64,000 nt of DNA from Martinezella tropici (lineage in GTDB: Bacteria > Pseudomonadota > Alphaproteobacteria > Rhizobiales > Rhizobiaceae): the NCBI RefSeq assembly GCF_003287875.1, contig NZ_QMKK01000050.1, positions 1 to 64,000 of the forward strand, read 5' to 3'. Below the pieces are notes generated by a model. It saw only the letters and a program-made list of their open reading frames with translations. It made no database searches and had not been told where the DNA came from. Shown here piece by piece: positions 49,594-59,163 of the stretch. The first letter of the stretch is position 1, and each line of letters begins with the position of its first letter. A program made the translations under genes and the position numbers.

Positions 49594-51732
49594 ATGTCGA
49601 TTCTTTTAGGAGTGATCGCATGCGGACTGCTCTCGGTGATCTACGCCGTATGGGCAACCCGATCGGTGCTGTCAGCCGATCAGGGCAACGCCCGCATGCA
49701 GGAGATTGCCGGGTATATTCGTGAAGGAGCGCAAGCCTATCTGGCGCGCCAATATAGAACCATCGCCATCGTCGGGATCATCGTCTTCATCGCGGCATGG
49801 CTCCTTTTGTCGTCCGAAGCCGCTTTCGGCTTCCTGATCGGCGCAATCCTCTCAGGCGCCGCAGGCTTCATCGGCATGCATGTCTCCGTACGCGCCAATG
49901 TCCGCACCGCGCAAGCCTCATCGCAGAGCCTGTCGGCTGGCCTTGATATTGCCTTTAAGTCGGGCGCCATTACCGGCATGCTGGTCGCGGGCCTCGCCTT
50001 GCTTGGCGTCTCCATCTACTTCTACGTCCTGACCGGCATTCTCGGCCATGAAGCCGGCTCGCGCGATGTCATCGACGCGCTGGTGGCGCTCGGCTTCGGC
50101 GCGTCGCTGATTTCGATTTTCGCCCGTCTCGGCGGCGGCATCTTCACCAAGGGCGCCGACGTCGGCGGCGACCTCGTCGGCAAGGTCGAAGCCGGTATTC
50201 CGGAGGATGATCCGCGCAACCCCGCCACCATTGCCGACAATGTCGGCGACAATGTCGGCGATTGCGCCGGCATGGCGGCCGACCTGTTCGAGACCTATGC
50301 AGTCTCGGTCGTCGCCACCATGGTTCTCGCTGCGATCTTCTTCGCCGGGTCGCCGCTCCTCGGTTCCGCGATGATATATCCGCTGGCGATCTGCGGCACC
50401 TGCATCATCACCTCGATCATCGGCACCTTCTTCGTGAAGCTCGGTGCCAATGGTTCCATCATGGGCGCCCTCTACAAGGGCCTCATCGCCACCGGCGTCC
50501 TGTCGATCATCGGCCTGGCGATCGCTACCTCGCTGACCGTCGGCTGGGGCTCGGTCGGCACAGTCGGTGGCTTCGAAGTCACCGGCGCGAAGCTCTTCAC
50601 CTGCGGCATCGTCGGCCTGATCGTCACGGCGCTGATCGTCGTCATCACTGAATATTATACCGGCACGAACAAGCGGCCGGTCAATTCCATCGCCCAGGCT
50701 TCGGTCACCGGTCACGGCACCAACGTCATCCAGGGGCTTGCCGTCTCATTGGAATCGACGGCACTGCCGGCAATCGTCATTGTCGGCGGCATCATCGCCA
50801 CCTATCAGCTTGGCGGCCTGTTCGGCACCGGGATCGCGGTAACCGCCATGCTCGGCCTCGCCGGCATGATCGTCGCACTCGATGCCTTCGGCCCCGTCAC
50901 CGACAATGCCGGCGGCATTGCGGAAATGTCGCATCTTCCGCCGGAGGTACGCAAATCCACCGATGCTCTGGATGCGGTCGGCAATACCACCAAGGCCGTC
51001 ACCAAGGGCTATGCCATCGGTTCGGCCGGTCTCGGCGCCTTGGTGCTGTTCGCGGCCTACTCGAACGACCTGCAATATTTTGCGGCGCACGGCGACAAGT
51101 TCCCGTATTTCGCCAATGTGGGCACGATCTCGTTCGAGCTCTCGAACCCTTACGTCGTCGCCGGCCTGCTGTTCGGTGGCCTCATTCCCTATCTCTTCGG
51201 CGGCATCGCCATGACGGCCGTCGGCCGCGCCGCCGGCTCGATCGTGGAGGAGGTGCGCCGGCAGTTCCGCGAGAAACCGGGCATCATGCAGGGCACGGAA
51301 CGCCCGGATTACGGCCGCGCCGTCGATCTGCTGACCAAGGCCGCCATTCGGGAAATGATCATCCCGTCACTGCTGCCGGTGTTGGCGCCGGTCGTCGTCT
51401 ATTTCGGCGTCCTGCTGCTCTCCGGCTCCAAGGCTTCGGCTTTCGCAGCCCTTGGCGCATCGTTGCTCGGCGTGATCATCAATGGCCTCTTCGTCGCCAT
51501 TTCGATGACGTCGGGCGGCGGTGCATGGGACAACGCCAAGAAGAGCTTCGAGGACGGCTTCGTCGACAAGGACGGCACGCGCCATATGAAGGGCTCGGAA
51601 GCCCACAAGGCGTCGGTCACGGGCGACACCGTCGGCGATCCCTACAAGGACACGGCAGGCCCGGCCGTCAATCCGGCGATCAAGATCACCAATATCGTGG
51701 CTCTGCTTCTGCTCGCCATTCTCGCCGGTTAA
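49594..51732 (+). CDS. hppA: Membrane-bound H+-translocating pyrophosphatase HppA (K+-independent type)
   Basis: 712-aa protein with about 16 membrane helices that couples PPi hydrolysis to proton pumping. Substrate motifs are GGDLVGKVE (191-199) and DNVGDNVGDCAGMAADLFE (216-234). The Lys467 in GNTTKA, where K+-dependent enzymes have Ala, marks the K+-independent H+ pump. GGAGG precedes the ATG at 49594 by 12 nt. It ends at a strong bidirectional terminator shared with bamE. Confidence 0.95.
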   Translation: MSILLGVIACGLLSVIYAVWATRSVLSADQGNARMQEIAGYIREGAQAYLARQYRTIAIVGIIVFIAAWLLLSSEAAFGFLIGAILSGAAGFIGMHVSVRANVRTAQASSQSLSAGLDIAFKSGAITGMLVAGLALLGVSIYFYVLTGILGHEAGSRDVIDALVALGFGASLISIFARLGGGIFTKGADVGGDLVGKVEAGIPEDDPRNPATIADNVGDNVGDCAGMAADLFETYAVSVVATMVLAAIFFAGSPLLGSAMIYPLAICGTCIITSIIGTFFVKLGANGSIMGALYKGLIATGVLSIIGLAIATSLTVGWGSVGTVGGFEVTGAKLFTCGIVGLIVTALIVVITEYYTGTNKRPVNSIAQASVTGHGTNVIQGLAVSLESTALPAIVIVGGIIATYQLGGLFGTGIAVTAMLGLAGMIVALDAFGPVTDNAGGIAEMSHLPPEVRKSTDALDAVGNTTKAVTKGYAIGSAGLGALVLFAAYSNDLQYFAAHGDKFPYFANVGTISFELSNPYVVAGLLFGGLIPYLFGGIAMTAVGRAAGSIVEEVRRQFREKPGIMQGTERPDYGRAVDLLTKAAIREMIIPSLLPVLAPVVVYFGVLLLSGSKASAFAALGASLLGVIINGLFVAISMTSGGGAWDNAKKSFEDGFVDKDGTRHMKGSEAHKASVTGDTVGDPYKDTAGPAVNPAIKITNIVALLLLAILAG

Positions 51733-51772
51733 AGCCCGGAGAAGATCAAAGAAAGCAAACCGAACTCATAAC

Positions 51773-51809
51773 GAAAACCCGCGAGACATGCCTGTCTCGC
51801 GGGTTTTCT
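51773..51809. terminator. Bidirectional terminator between hppA and bamE
   Basis: Near-perfect stem with arms GAAAACCCGCGAGACA and TGTCTCGCGGGTTTTC around a 4-5 nt loop. It has A/T tracts on both sides and lies between convergent genes. Confidence 0.9.
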
Positions 51810-51825
51810 GTGAAAAGCTTCCGGC

Positions 51826-52335
51826 TTATTGGCCCGGGTTGAGGTTGTTGAGGAAGTTTCTCGCCCCGTTGACGCCGTTGCCGCTGCCCTGCAGGATCTG
51901 CTGCAGGAAGGTGATGTCGCGGCCGCCGGTCGGCGTCGTACGGCTGATCATGTCGAAGACCTTGCCGTCCTTCAGCGTATAGTTGGCTTCCTGCTTTACG
52001 ACGCCGTCCTTGTCGAAATAGATCGCCAGAATATTCTGGTCGACCAGCTTCGGCTTCATGAAGGCAACGGCGCGGGTGCGCTTCTGCGAGATATAATAGA
52101 AGACCTCGCCGTCGAAGGTTGCGGTGGTCGACGGCGTGCCGAGCGAGAGCAGAACCTGCTCGCGGCTGGAGCCGACCGGCGCAAGCGCGAGCGACTGCGG
52201 ATCGAAGATGTAACCGTTGTTCATGACCTCGCTGGTCTTGCAACCTGAAAGTCCCAAGGTCGCAATCACCAGGGCGATGGCGGCACCGCTGCTGAAAGTA
52301 ATGTCAGACTTGAAATACCGTCTGGTCAACGACAT
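51826..52335 (-). CDS. bamE: Outer membrane protein assembly factor BamE (SmpA/OmlA family)
   Basis: 169-aa lipoprotein of the BAM complex. The lipobox LSGC gives Cys32 as the lipid anchor. The SmpA domain follows (VGSSREQVLLSLGTPSTTATFDGEVFYYIS). A flexible C-terminal tail beyond about 140 is usual for alphaproteobacterial versions. It is divergent from the bc1-chaperone gene and convergent with hppA. Confidence 0.9.
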   Translation of the reverse strand: MSLTRRYFKSDITFSSGAAIALVIATLGLSGCKTSEVMNNGYIFDPQSLALAPVGSSREQVLLSLGTPSTTATFDGEVFYYISQKRTRAVAFMKPKLVDQNILAIYFDKDGVVKQEANYTLKDGKVFDMISRTTPTGGRDITFLQQILQGSGNGVNGARNFLNNLNPGQ

Positions 52336-52614
52336 CTCATCTCCCCTAATGAATCAATCCGATGGCCGGACGGCCGGTATGACCTTGCTGTGCACATCAT
52401 TGTGGCCTTTCCGCGATTGGAAAAGGCACAAAGACGTTGTTCGGCACTCTTCATCACCGATCATGCACAACGTGACGACGGTAAGGGCAGGAGCCTCGAA
52501 GCGGGCACAAACGGCATTGCAATTCGCGCCTGCTTCGGTAAACCAGCTTTTGCGTGGATGCAACACGGCCAAGCAAAAACGGCGCGCTCTGAAGGAGCCA
52601 ATTCCGGGATTCTC
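52336..52614. other. Intergenic region between bamE and the bc1-chaperone gene
   Basis: 279 bp holding two divergent promoters. I see no RNA gene, strong hairpin or repeat. An open frame continues upstream from the chaperone gene to 52390, but those codons show no protein-like conservation pattern. Confidence 0.4.
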
Positions 52615-53172
52615 ATGATTTTTGGGCTCTTCCGCAAAAGAAATCACAATCAGATCATCGTCGTCAGGCAGTATGAGGTCCTGACAACCATGGCGCGGCA
52701 GCCGGTTTTCTATACCGACTATGACGTGCCGGATACGGTGATGGGGCGCTTCGAATTGCTGTCCGTGATGATGATCCTGTTTTTCCGCCGCACGCGGTCG
52801 TCGACAACCAGCGGCCAGGAACTCGCACAGGAAATTGTGGATGCGTTTTTCGAAGATATCGACTATTCGATCCGCGAACTTGGGATTGGCGACAACAGCG
52901 TGCCGAAACGCATGAAGAAGCTGGCCGGCATGTTCTATGGGCGGCTTGAAAGCTATGCGGCTGCCATGGATGGCAATGATCGCGCGGCGCTTGCCACGGC
53001 GCTACAGCGCAACATCTATCCCAAAGGGGAGCAAGCGGCGGCTTCCATGACCGCGTTGGCTGGCTGGATGCTGACGGCGGAAGCGCATCTGGCGGCGGTA
53101 ACCGAAGATCAGATCGCCACGGGATCCGCGACGCTGCCGCAACCGCCCAAACTCGACCGACAGCCCGGTTAG
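52615..53172 (+). CDS. Ubiquinol-cytochrome c chaperone family protein
   Basis: 185-aa protein of the CBP3/UQCC1 family, assembly helpers of the cytochrome bc1 complex. Family features are FRKRNHNQIIVVRQYEVL near the start, PDTVMGRFELLSVMMILFFRR, a helical core (ELAQEIVDAFFEDIDYSIRELGIGD) and the YGRLESYAAAMD region. The ATG at 52615 is the best-supported start even though the AAGGAG lies 20 nt away. The DUF177 gene follows after 10 bp, a common pairing in rhizobia. Confidence 0.87.
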   Translation: MIFGLFRKRNHNQIIVVRQYEVLTTMARQPVFYTDYDVPDTVMGRFELLSVMMILFFRRTRSSTTSGQELAQEIVDAFFEDIDYSIRELGIGDNSVPKRMKKLAGMFYGRLESYAAAMDGNDRAALATALQRNIYPKGEQAAASMTALAGWMLTAEAHLAAVTEDQIATGSATLPQPPKLDRQPG

Positions 53173-53182
53173 GAGAAGAAAA

Positions 53183-53740
53183 ATGAAAAGACACGATTCC
53201 GACGAAACGCCATTTTCCTATCCGGTGAAGGTCGGCCACATTTCCGCCAACCCGGTGGACGTGCACATCGAAGCGGATGATCGCGAACTGGCCGGGCTTG
53301 CCGCCCTTTGGGATGTGCTTTCGGTGGGCAAGCTCGACGCCGATCTCAAGATCTCGCGCTGGAAGCGCGATGGCGTTCGCATCAAGGGTAATGTCAGGGC
53401 GAAAATCGTTCAGGCCTGCGTGGTGACGCTGGAGCCGGTCGAATCCGAGATCGACGAGGATTTCGAGCATATTTTTGTGCCCGAGGACTCAAAGCTGGCG
53501 CGTGCGCCCTCCATGGATGCGGGCGAAATGGTGCTTGATCCCGACGGTCCGGACCTTCCGGAGACCTTTACGGGCGATACGATCGACGCCGGCGCGGTGG
53601 TTGCGGAATTCGCGGCTCTTGCCATCGATCCCTATCCACGCAAGCCTGGAGTCGAGTTCGATGCGCACATTGAAGACACGGACGAAGATGACAAGAAACC
53701 TTCGCCGTTCGCCGTTCTGAAAGACTGGAAAAAGGAATAG
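53183..53740 (+). CDS. DUF177 (YceD) family protein
   Basis: 185-aa acidic protein of the YceD family, linked in many bacteria to 23S rRNA accumulation and encoded next to rpmF. Here it precedes plsX directly, without rpmF. The key QACVVTLEPVESEIDEDFEHIF segment (RxCxxxLxP-like) is at about 77-98. The C-terminal EDTDEDDKKPSPFAVLKDWKK end is typical of alphaproteobacterial members. AGGAG precedes the ATG. Confidence 0.88.
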   Translation: MKRHDSDETPFSYPVKVGHISANPVDVHIEADDRELAGLAALWDVLSVGKLDADLKISRWKRDGVRIKGNVRAKIVQACVVTLEPVESEIDEDFEHIFVPEDSKLARAPSMDAGEMVLDPDGPDLPETFTGDTIDAGAVVAEFAALAIDPYPRKPGVEFDAHIEDTDEDDKKPSPFAVLKDWKKE

Positions 53741-53841
53741 ATCTCCTTGGCAATTGAGCACAATTCAGTTGTAACCGGGGGAGAAAACGGTATTTTGACG
53801 CCAAATTCGCCAGGCTGGCGGAGAAAAAGGACTAGGGACGC

Positions 53842-54888
53842 GTGATCAGAATTTCTCTTGACCTAATGGGTGGCGACTTTGGCCCAGAGGTTGTTGTTCC
53901 CGGCGCGGCCAAGGCGCTGGATAGGCATCCCGATATCACTTTTATCATGTACGGACAGAAGGATCGCTGCGAAGCGGTCCTCGCCAAATATCCGAAGCTT
54001 CGGGAAAAATCCGTCCTTCACGAGTGCGATGTCGCCATCAGCATGGATGAGAAGCCGAGCCAGGCCTTGCGTCGAGGCCGTTACGTTTCCAGCATGTGGC
54101 GTTCGATCGAAGCCGTGAAGGTGGGCGAGGCCGATGTCGTCGTATCCGCCGGCAACACCGGTGCGCTGATGGCGATGGCAAAGTTCTGTTTGCGCACCAT
54201 GGCCAATATCGAGCGTCCGGCGATCGCCGCGATCTGGCCGACGCTGCGCGGCGAAAGCATCGTGCTCGATGTGGGCGCCACCATTGGCGCCGATGCACAG
54301 CAGCTGCTTGATTTCGCCCTGATGGGTGGCGCCATGGCGCGCGCGCTCTTTGAGATCGAGCGCCCCACCGTCGGCCTGCTGAATGTCGGCGTCGAGGAAA
54401 TCAAAGGCCAGGAAGACGTCAAGGATGCCGGCCGCCTGATCCGCGAAGCCAATCTTGAATCACTCGAATATTCGGGCTTCGTCGAGGGTGACGATATCGG
54501 CAAGGGCACCGTCGACGTCGTCGTCACGGAAGGTTTTTCCGGCAATATCGCTCTAAAGGCGGCGGAAGGCACGGCAAAGCAGATCGCCGCCTATTTGCGC
54601 GCGGCCATGTCTCGCACCCTGTTGGCGCGTATCGGCTATGTCTTTGCCAAGGGCGCTTTCGACCTGCTGAGGGAAAAGCTCGATCCGAGCAAGGTCAATG
54701 GCGGTGTGTTCCTGGGTCTCAACGGCATCGTCATCAAAAGCCACGGCGGCGCGAATGCCGAAGCCTTCGCGGCCGCCATCGATGTCGGCTACGACATGGC
54801 CAAGAACGGTCTCACGCAGAAAATCGAAAACGACTTGAAGAAATATCATGCCAAACGGCTGCCCCCGATCGGGCCGGAAGCGGCATGA
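53842..54888 (+). CDS. plsX: Phosphate acyltransferase PlsX
   Basis: 348-aa enzyme making acyl-phosphate from acyl-ACP, the first step of the PlsX/PlsY route to phosphatidic acid. Signatures are ISLDLMGGDFGPEVVVPGA at the start, SAGNTGALMAMAKF and the late EGFSGNIALKAAEGTAK. The start is a GTG at 53842, where homologues begin. fabH starts 19 bp after the stop, linking phospholipid and fatty-acid initiation. Confidence 0.95.
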   Translation: MIRISLDLMGGDFGPEVVVPGAAKALDRHPDITFIMYGQKDRCEAVLAKYPKLREKSVLHECDVAISMDEKPSQALRRGRYVSSMWRSIEAVKVGEADVVVSAGNTGALMAMAKFCLRTMANIERPAIAAIWPTLRGESIVLDVGATIGADAQQLLDFALMGGAMARALFEIERPTVGLLNVGVEEIKGQEDVKDAGRLIREANLESLEYSGFVEGDDIGKGTVDVVVTEGFSGNIALKAAEGTAKQIAAYLRAAMSRTLLARIGYVFAKGAFDLLREKLDPSKVNGGVFLGLNGIVIKSHGGANAEAFAAAIDVGYDMAKNGLTQKIENDLKKYHAKRLPPIGPEAA

Positions 54889-54907
54889 GCGACGGGGTAC
54901 ACGCAGA

Positions 54908-55879
54908 ATGATCCGTTCAATAGTCCGCGGTTTCGGGGCGGCGCTCCCCAAACGCGTCATGACCAATGCCGAGATGGAGCAGATCGTCGACACGAGCGAC
55001 GACTGGATTGTCCAGCGCTCGGGCATCCGCCAGCGCCATGTCGCCGGTGAAGGCGAAACGACGGCGTCCCTGGGCGAGCAGGCGGCACGCGCCGCCCTTG
55101 CGAATGCCGGTTTGACGCCGGATGATCTCGATCTGATCATCGTCGCGACCTCGACGCCGGACAATACCTTTCCGGCAACGGCGGTGAATATCCAGAACCG
55201 GCTCGGCATGCATCATGGCTTCGCTTTCGACGTACAGGCCGTTTGCACCGGCTTCGTCTATGCGGTGACGACGGCTGACGCCTATATTCGTGGCGGCCTT
55301 GCCAAGCGCGTCCTCGTCATCGGCGCAGAGACGTTTTCCCGCATCCTCAATTGGACGGACCGGACGACCTGCGTTCTCTTCGGAGACGGCGCCGGCGCGC
55401 TGATCCTGGAGGCAGGCGAGGGGAGCGGCGCCACGACCGATCGCGGCGTGCTCACGGCGAGCCTGCGCTCCGATGGCGCGCATAAGGACAAGCTCTATGT
55501 CGATGGCGGTCCTTCCACGACAGGCACGGTCGGTGTGCTGCACATGGCGGGTCGTGAAGTGTTCAAGCACGCCGTCGGCATGATTACCGACGTCATCCAG
55601 GCCGCTTTCGATGCGACGGGCACCACGCCTGATGATCTGGATTGGCTGGTGCCGCATCAGGCCAATCGCCGCATCATCGATGGCTCGGCCAAAAAGCTCG
55701 GAATTGCTCCCGAGAAGGTTGTGGTCACCGTCGACCTTCATGGCAACACGTCGGCGGCATCGATCCCTCTTGCGCTCGCCGTTGCGGCCGGTGACGGTCG
55801 AATCAAGAAAGGCGATCTGGTGATGCTGGAAGCCATGGGCGGCGGCTTCACCTGGGGAGCGGTGTTGCTGCGTTGGTAG
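54908..55879 (+). CDS. fabH: Beta-ketoacyl-ACP synthase III FabH
   Basis: 323-aa thiolase-fold enzyme that condenses acetyl-CoA (or another primer) with malonyl-ACP to begin fatty-acid synthesis. The catalytic triad is Cys113 (AVCTGF), His250 (VPHQANRRI) and Asn280 (LHGNTS). I chose the ATG at 54908 (MIRSIVRGFG), in line with homologues. plsX-fabH-ihfA-merR is a well conserved alphaproteobacterial order. Confidence 0.95.
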   Translation: MIRSIVRGFGAALPKRVMTNAEMEQIVDTSDDWIVQRSGIRQRHVAGEGETTASLGEQAARAALANAGLTPDDLDLIIVATSTPDNTFPATAVNIQNRLGMHHGFAFDVQAVCTGFVYAVTTADAYIRGGLAKRVLVIGAETFSRILNWTDRTTCVLFGDGAGALILEAGEGSGATTDRGVLTASLRSDGAHKDKLYVDGGPSTTGTVGVLHMAGREVFKHAVGMITDVIQAAFDATGTTPDDLDWLVPHQANRRIIDGSAKKLGIAPEKVVVTVDLHGNTSAASIPLALAVAAGDGRIKKGDLVMLEAMGGGFTWGAVLLRW

Positions 55880-55986
55880 CGCCGCATCTCTAAAAGCCGT
55901 TCCGAACAAGAGCTTGACCGTGCGGCGCAAGGGCAATAGTCTCGCAAGGCTTGAAGAAGATTACGCATTGATATGGGCGGGGAGCT

Positions 55987-56325
55987 ATGACGGGCAAGAC
56001 AGTGACGCGCGCAGACTTGGCGGAGTCGGTATTCCGGAAAGTCGGTCTCTCCCGAACGGAGTCGGCTGAGCTCGTCGAGACTGTGATCGATGAAATTTGC
56101 AACGCCATCGTGCGTGGTGAAACCGTGAAACTCTCCTCGTTCGCGACGTTTCAGGTGCGCGACAAGAATGAGCGTATCGGACGCAATCCAAAGACCGGTG
56201 AGGAAGTGCCGATCTCGCCGCGGCGGGTCATGACCTTCAAGGCATCGAATGTCCTCAAGACGCGCATCCTGAAAGCGCATGCAAGCCGCAAGGCGAAGAC
56301 CAAGCCGGCAAATCCTGCCTCCTGA
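55987..56325 (+). CDS. ihfA: Integration host factor subunit alpha IhfA
   Basis: 112-aa DNA-bending protein that pairs with IhfB. The HU/IHF core (TVTRADLAESVFRKVGLSRTESAELVE) and the beta-arm segment RNPKTGEEVPISPRRVMTFKAS are clear. The C-terminal Lys/Pro-rich tail is somewhat longer than in E. coli. GGGGAG precedes the ATG. A strong terminator follows (56354-56382). Confidence 0.94.
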   Translation: MTGKTVTRADLAESVFRKVGLSRTESAELVETVIDEICNAIVRGETVKLSSFATFQVRDKNERIGRNPKTGEEVPISPRRVMTFKASNVLKTRILKAHASRKAKTKPANPAS

Positions 56326-56353
56326 TCCGTCCCAGAGATCCCGTATCGATATC

Positions 56354-56382
56354 GGCCGCATGCCTTGTTCTGCGGCCTTTTT
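56354..56382 (+). terminator. Terminator of ihfA
   Basis: The arms GGCCGCA and TGCGGCC flank a 10-nt loop, followed by TTTTT. Confidence 0.9.
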
Positions 56383-56560
56383 GATGCGCTGTTGCCTGCC
56401 GTTCGGCGTTTGCCTGTGCAGCGGCTGAAGAGATGACTTGAATTTCCGCCGCCAAACCGTTGAAATATGGTGAGTCGCATCGCAGGAGGGTACGGATCCC
56501 ATACCTTCTCTTGCGTGATCCGGCCCGATGGCGCCGCTCGCGCCCTGTAGGAGTAAGATG

Positions 56561-57100
56561 ATGGACAAGAGCCCGGATGCATTTCGCACGATCAGCGAAG
56601 TCGCGGAAGACCTTGATCTGCCGCAGCATGTCCTACGGTTCTGGGAAACCCGGTTTCCGCAGATCAAACCGATGAAGCGCGGTGGCGGCAGGCGCTATTA
56701 TCGCCCCGAGGACGTCGACCTGCTGAATGGCATCCGCCATCTGCTCTATGATCACGGCTATACGATCAAGGGTGTTCAGAAGCTTCTGAAGACCAACGGC
56801 AACAAGTTTGTCATTGCGGTCGGCCATGGCGATCTTGCCAGCGTCGAAGCGCTTGCCGCCGCACAGGAACCTGCCACCGTCGAGCCCCGCGTCAGTTCCG
56901 GCAATGCCGAGGAAGATCAGATCGTCGGCCGCGCCAAAGCGCCGATCAGCCGCCGTTTCTTCAATTTCGTGAGCGGCGACGATGGCGTACCGGATGTTTC
57001 CATCGGCAAATCCAGCGTCGGCAAGGAAGATCGCGCTTTGCTGCAGGAAACGCTCTACGATCTTTTGGAATGCAAACGTCTGCTCGATCAGGTGCGATGA
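56561..57100 (+). CDS. MerR family transcriptional regulator
   Basis: 179-aa protein with an N-terminal MerR winged-helix domain (FRTISEVAEDLDLPQHVLRFWETRFPQIKPMKRGGGRRYYRPEDVDLLNGI, about residues 7-55). It then has a helical linker (YDHGYTIKGVQKLLKTNG) and a divergent C-terminal part ending in a short coiled coil (LLQETLYDLLECKRLLDQV). This is the IHF-linked MerR found in most alphaproteobacteria; its ligand is unknown. The protein starts Met-Met; the second ATG has the better spacing from AGGAG. Confidence 0.88.
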   Translation: MDKSPDAFRTISEVAEDLDLPQHVLRFWETRFPQIKPMKRGGGRRYYRPEDVDLLNGIRHLLYDHGYTIKGVQKLLKTNGNKFVIAVGHGDLASVEALAAAQEPATVEPRVSSGNAEEDQIVGRAKAPISRRFFNFVSGDDGVPDVSIGKSSVGKEDRALLQETLYDLLECKRLLDQVR

Positions 57101-57447
57101 CAGCAACCGGCCGGGATTGCTGATCATGTGAAATGCTTTTTGTTCCAGTGAGGCGCAACGGCAGCCAAGTGTCGTCATGACCTTACCGTCTCTGGTCATA
57201 CAACGATGGTAACTTCATTAGCCGCACAAATGAGCGTGATAATTTTGTCACGCGCGCCACCCTTCTGTGTCGCGGAAATTAGTTCGTAAGCCTTATTAAC
57301 TTGCCGTGGTAGTGCCGCAGGTCCAGTTTGACGGGGAAGCTTCCTTGCTTCGCCCTGTGTGAGGGGAACAGCCAGTCAGGCCATGGAGGGGCACGTTGTT
57401 GTCTGCCGGGAGACTCCATCCCTGATGGATAGTCGAATGGAGATACC
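57101..57447. promoter_or_regulatory. Intergenic region and probable long leader of ropA
   Basis: 347 bp without a gene. It begins with a hairpin (CAGCAA/TTGCTG, 57101-57122) right after the merR stop, a possible terminator. The last about 130 bp before ropA contain several potential hairpins, such as ATGGAG/CTCCAT. Porin mRNAs often have long leaders controlled by small RNAs; that is only inference here. Confidence 0.4.
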
Positions 57448-58554
57448 ATGAACATCAAGAGCCTTCTTCTTGGCTCCGCCGCTGCTATCGCCGCAGCGAG
57501 CGCCGCCCATGCCGCTGACGCTATTGTCGCCGCCGAACCCGAACCGCTAGAATATGTCCGTATCTGCGATGCGTACGGAACAGGCTATTTCTATATTCCC
57601 GGCACCGAAACCTGCCTGAAGATTGGCGGAAAGGTTCGTACGGAAGGCGAGTGGTATGATGCTTACAATCCCCGCAGCAAGGTCGGAACGCTCTGGCACG
57701 AGCGCGTGGAACTTAATGTCGATACCGCAACCGATACCGAATACGGTCCGCTGAAGACCAACACCATCTTCCGCTGGGAGTGGAACGATGGTGGTGCGAC
57801 CTCCTCCAAGCTCCTGTTTGCCAATATCAGCCTTGCCGGCTTCACGGTTGGCAAGCTCGACTCGCAGTTCAACCTCTATGCCGGTTATGCCGGCGATGTC
57901 ATCAACGACGATGCGATCTATGACGGTCCATACGAACTCAACCAGCTGACCTACAACTACGACGCAGGCAATGGCTTCACGGCTGTGATCTCGCTGGAGG
58001 ACAGCTACTCCACCTCCGATGGTGAGGCATCTTATGGCGCAGGATGGTGGACGGACGACAAGTCCAATCATTATGCTCCCGACGTCGTCGCTGGCGCTGG
58101 CTACAAGGCCGGCAACTGGGGCTTCAAGATTGTCGGCGGCTATGACTCGATCGTCGAAGAGGGGGCGATCAAGGCTCGCATCGATGCCAAGTTCGGCGGT
58201 GTGGAAGCCTTCCTGATGGGTGGCTGGAACACCGATGGCGACAAGCTCAACAAATATGCTGGCACCAACCAGGACATTTCCGCGTGCACGACCTCGAGCG
58301 GCGCTGTCAACGCCGCCAAGTGCGGCTGGGGGGACTGGGCTCTCTGGGGCGGTGTCGCCGTGCCGATCAATGACAAGCTGAAGTGGAACTTGCAGCTTGC
58401 CTACACCGAATCCAAGATCTTCGAAGCGACCACCAACCTCAAGATCTATCCGGTCAAGAATTTCCTGGTCGAGCCTGAAGTGACCTACATGCACTACGAC
58501 TTCATCAAGGACGACACGGTTGCCGGCATTCTCCGCTTCGAGCGGAATTTCTAA
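57448..58554 (+). CDS. ropA: RopA-type porin (Omp2b family)
   Basis: 368-aa trimeric-type porin of the outer membrane. The signal peptide ends ASAAHAADA (cleavage near 22). The mature N-terminus EPLEYVRICDAYGTGYFYIPGTETCLKIGGKVRTE with its cysteine pair is the hallmark of the alphaproteobacterial porin family (Brucella Omp2b, Rhizobium RopA). The barrel ends with the required terminal Phe (LRFERNF). A strong terminator follows. Confidence 0.9.
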   Translation: MNIKSLLLGSAAAIAAASAAHAADAIVAAEPEPLEYVRICDAYGTGYFYIPGTETCLKIGGKVRTEGEWYDAYNPRSKVGTLWHERVELNVDTATDTEYGPLKTNTIFRWEWNDGGATSSKLLFANISLAGFTVGKLDSQFNLYAGYAGDVINDDAIYDGPYELNQLTYNYDAGNGFTAVISLEDSYSTSDGEASYGAGWWTDDKSNHYAPDVVAGAGYKAGNWGFKIVGGYDSIVEEGAIKARIDAKFGGVEAFLMGGWNTDGDKLNKYAGTNQDISACTTSSGAVNAAKCGWGDWALWGGVAVPINDKLKWNLQLAYTESKIFEATTNLKIYPVKNFLVEPEVTYMHYDFIKDDTVAGILRFERNF

Positions 58555-58605
58555 TCCGAGATTAAGTGATCTCGGCCGCCGGCGTATATGGGCGGGTTGA
58601 ATGCG

Positions 58606-58639
58606 GAAGGCCCTGTTCTCTAACGGGGCCTTCTTCTTT
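58606..58639 (+). terminator. Terminator of ropA
   Basis: 8-bp stem GAAGGCCC / GGGCCTTC around a 12-nt loop, followed by a T-rich run, about 50 bp after the porin stop. Confidence 0.8.
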
Positions 58640-58805
58640 CTCAGCTTTATCCTATTGAGTTGTTAAGCAAAATACTATTCTTGCGCGTAGTTTCAGGCAT
58701 TTTCGACTGTTATCTGTGGCTATTTGCCCGACTCTTGCTTGCTAAAGCTTACCGTTGGCTGTATTTCGCTTCATCGGGACTATATCTTAAATTGCCGGAG
58801 GGAAT

Positions 58806-59132
58806 ATGCGCATACGTGCCACCGTGGCCGCGAGTCTCGTCGCCATTACCACCATTCTGTCGAGCTGCCAGACGCCGCAGGAATCTGCGATGAATGCCGA
58901 AATGACCTGTCAATCGCAGGGGCTCCGCCCCGGCACACAGCGTTACAATCGCTGCGTTGGCGCGACCTATCAGGCAAACCGCGTCCAGGCGCAGCAGGCT
59001 GAAAATCAGGCTGCCGGACTTGCCGCTGCCGGGATCATCGGCGGCGTTCTCGTCGGCGCTGCCGTCAGTGATCATCACCATCGCGGCTACTACGGCCGGC
59101 CTTACTACCGCCGTTGCTATCGCTGCTGGTAA
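58806..59132 (+). CDS. Small lipoprotein with glycine-zipper and His/Tyr/Arg-rich tail
   Basis: 108-aa protein with a signal peptide and lipobox LSSC (Cys21). The middle contains NRCVGATYQANR. A glycine-rich hydrophobic segment GLAAAGIIGGVLVGAAV (about 71-87) resembles glycine-zipper outer-membrane proteins. The tail DHHHRGYYGRPYYRRCYRCW is rich in His, Tyr and Arg, with two cysteines. The function is unknown. GGAGG precedes the ATG, and a terminator follows at 59164. Confidence 0.75.
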   Translation: MRIRATVAASLVAITTILSSCQTPQESAMNAEMTCQSQGLRPGTQRYNRCVGATYQANRVQAQQAENQAAGLAAAGIIGGVLVGAAVSDHHHRGYYGRPYYRRCYRCW

Positions 59133-59163
59133 GCGTCGCCGTCGTCAGCCATTCGCATGCTTC

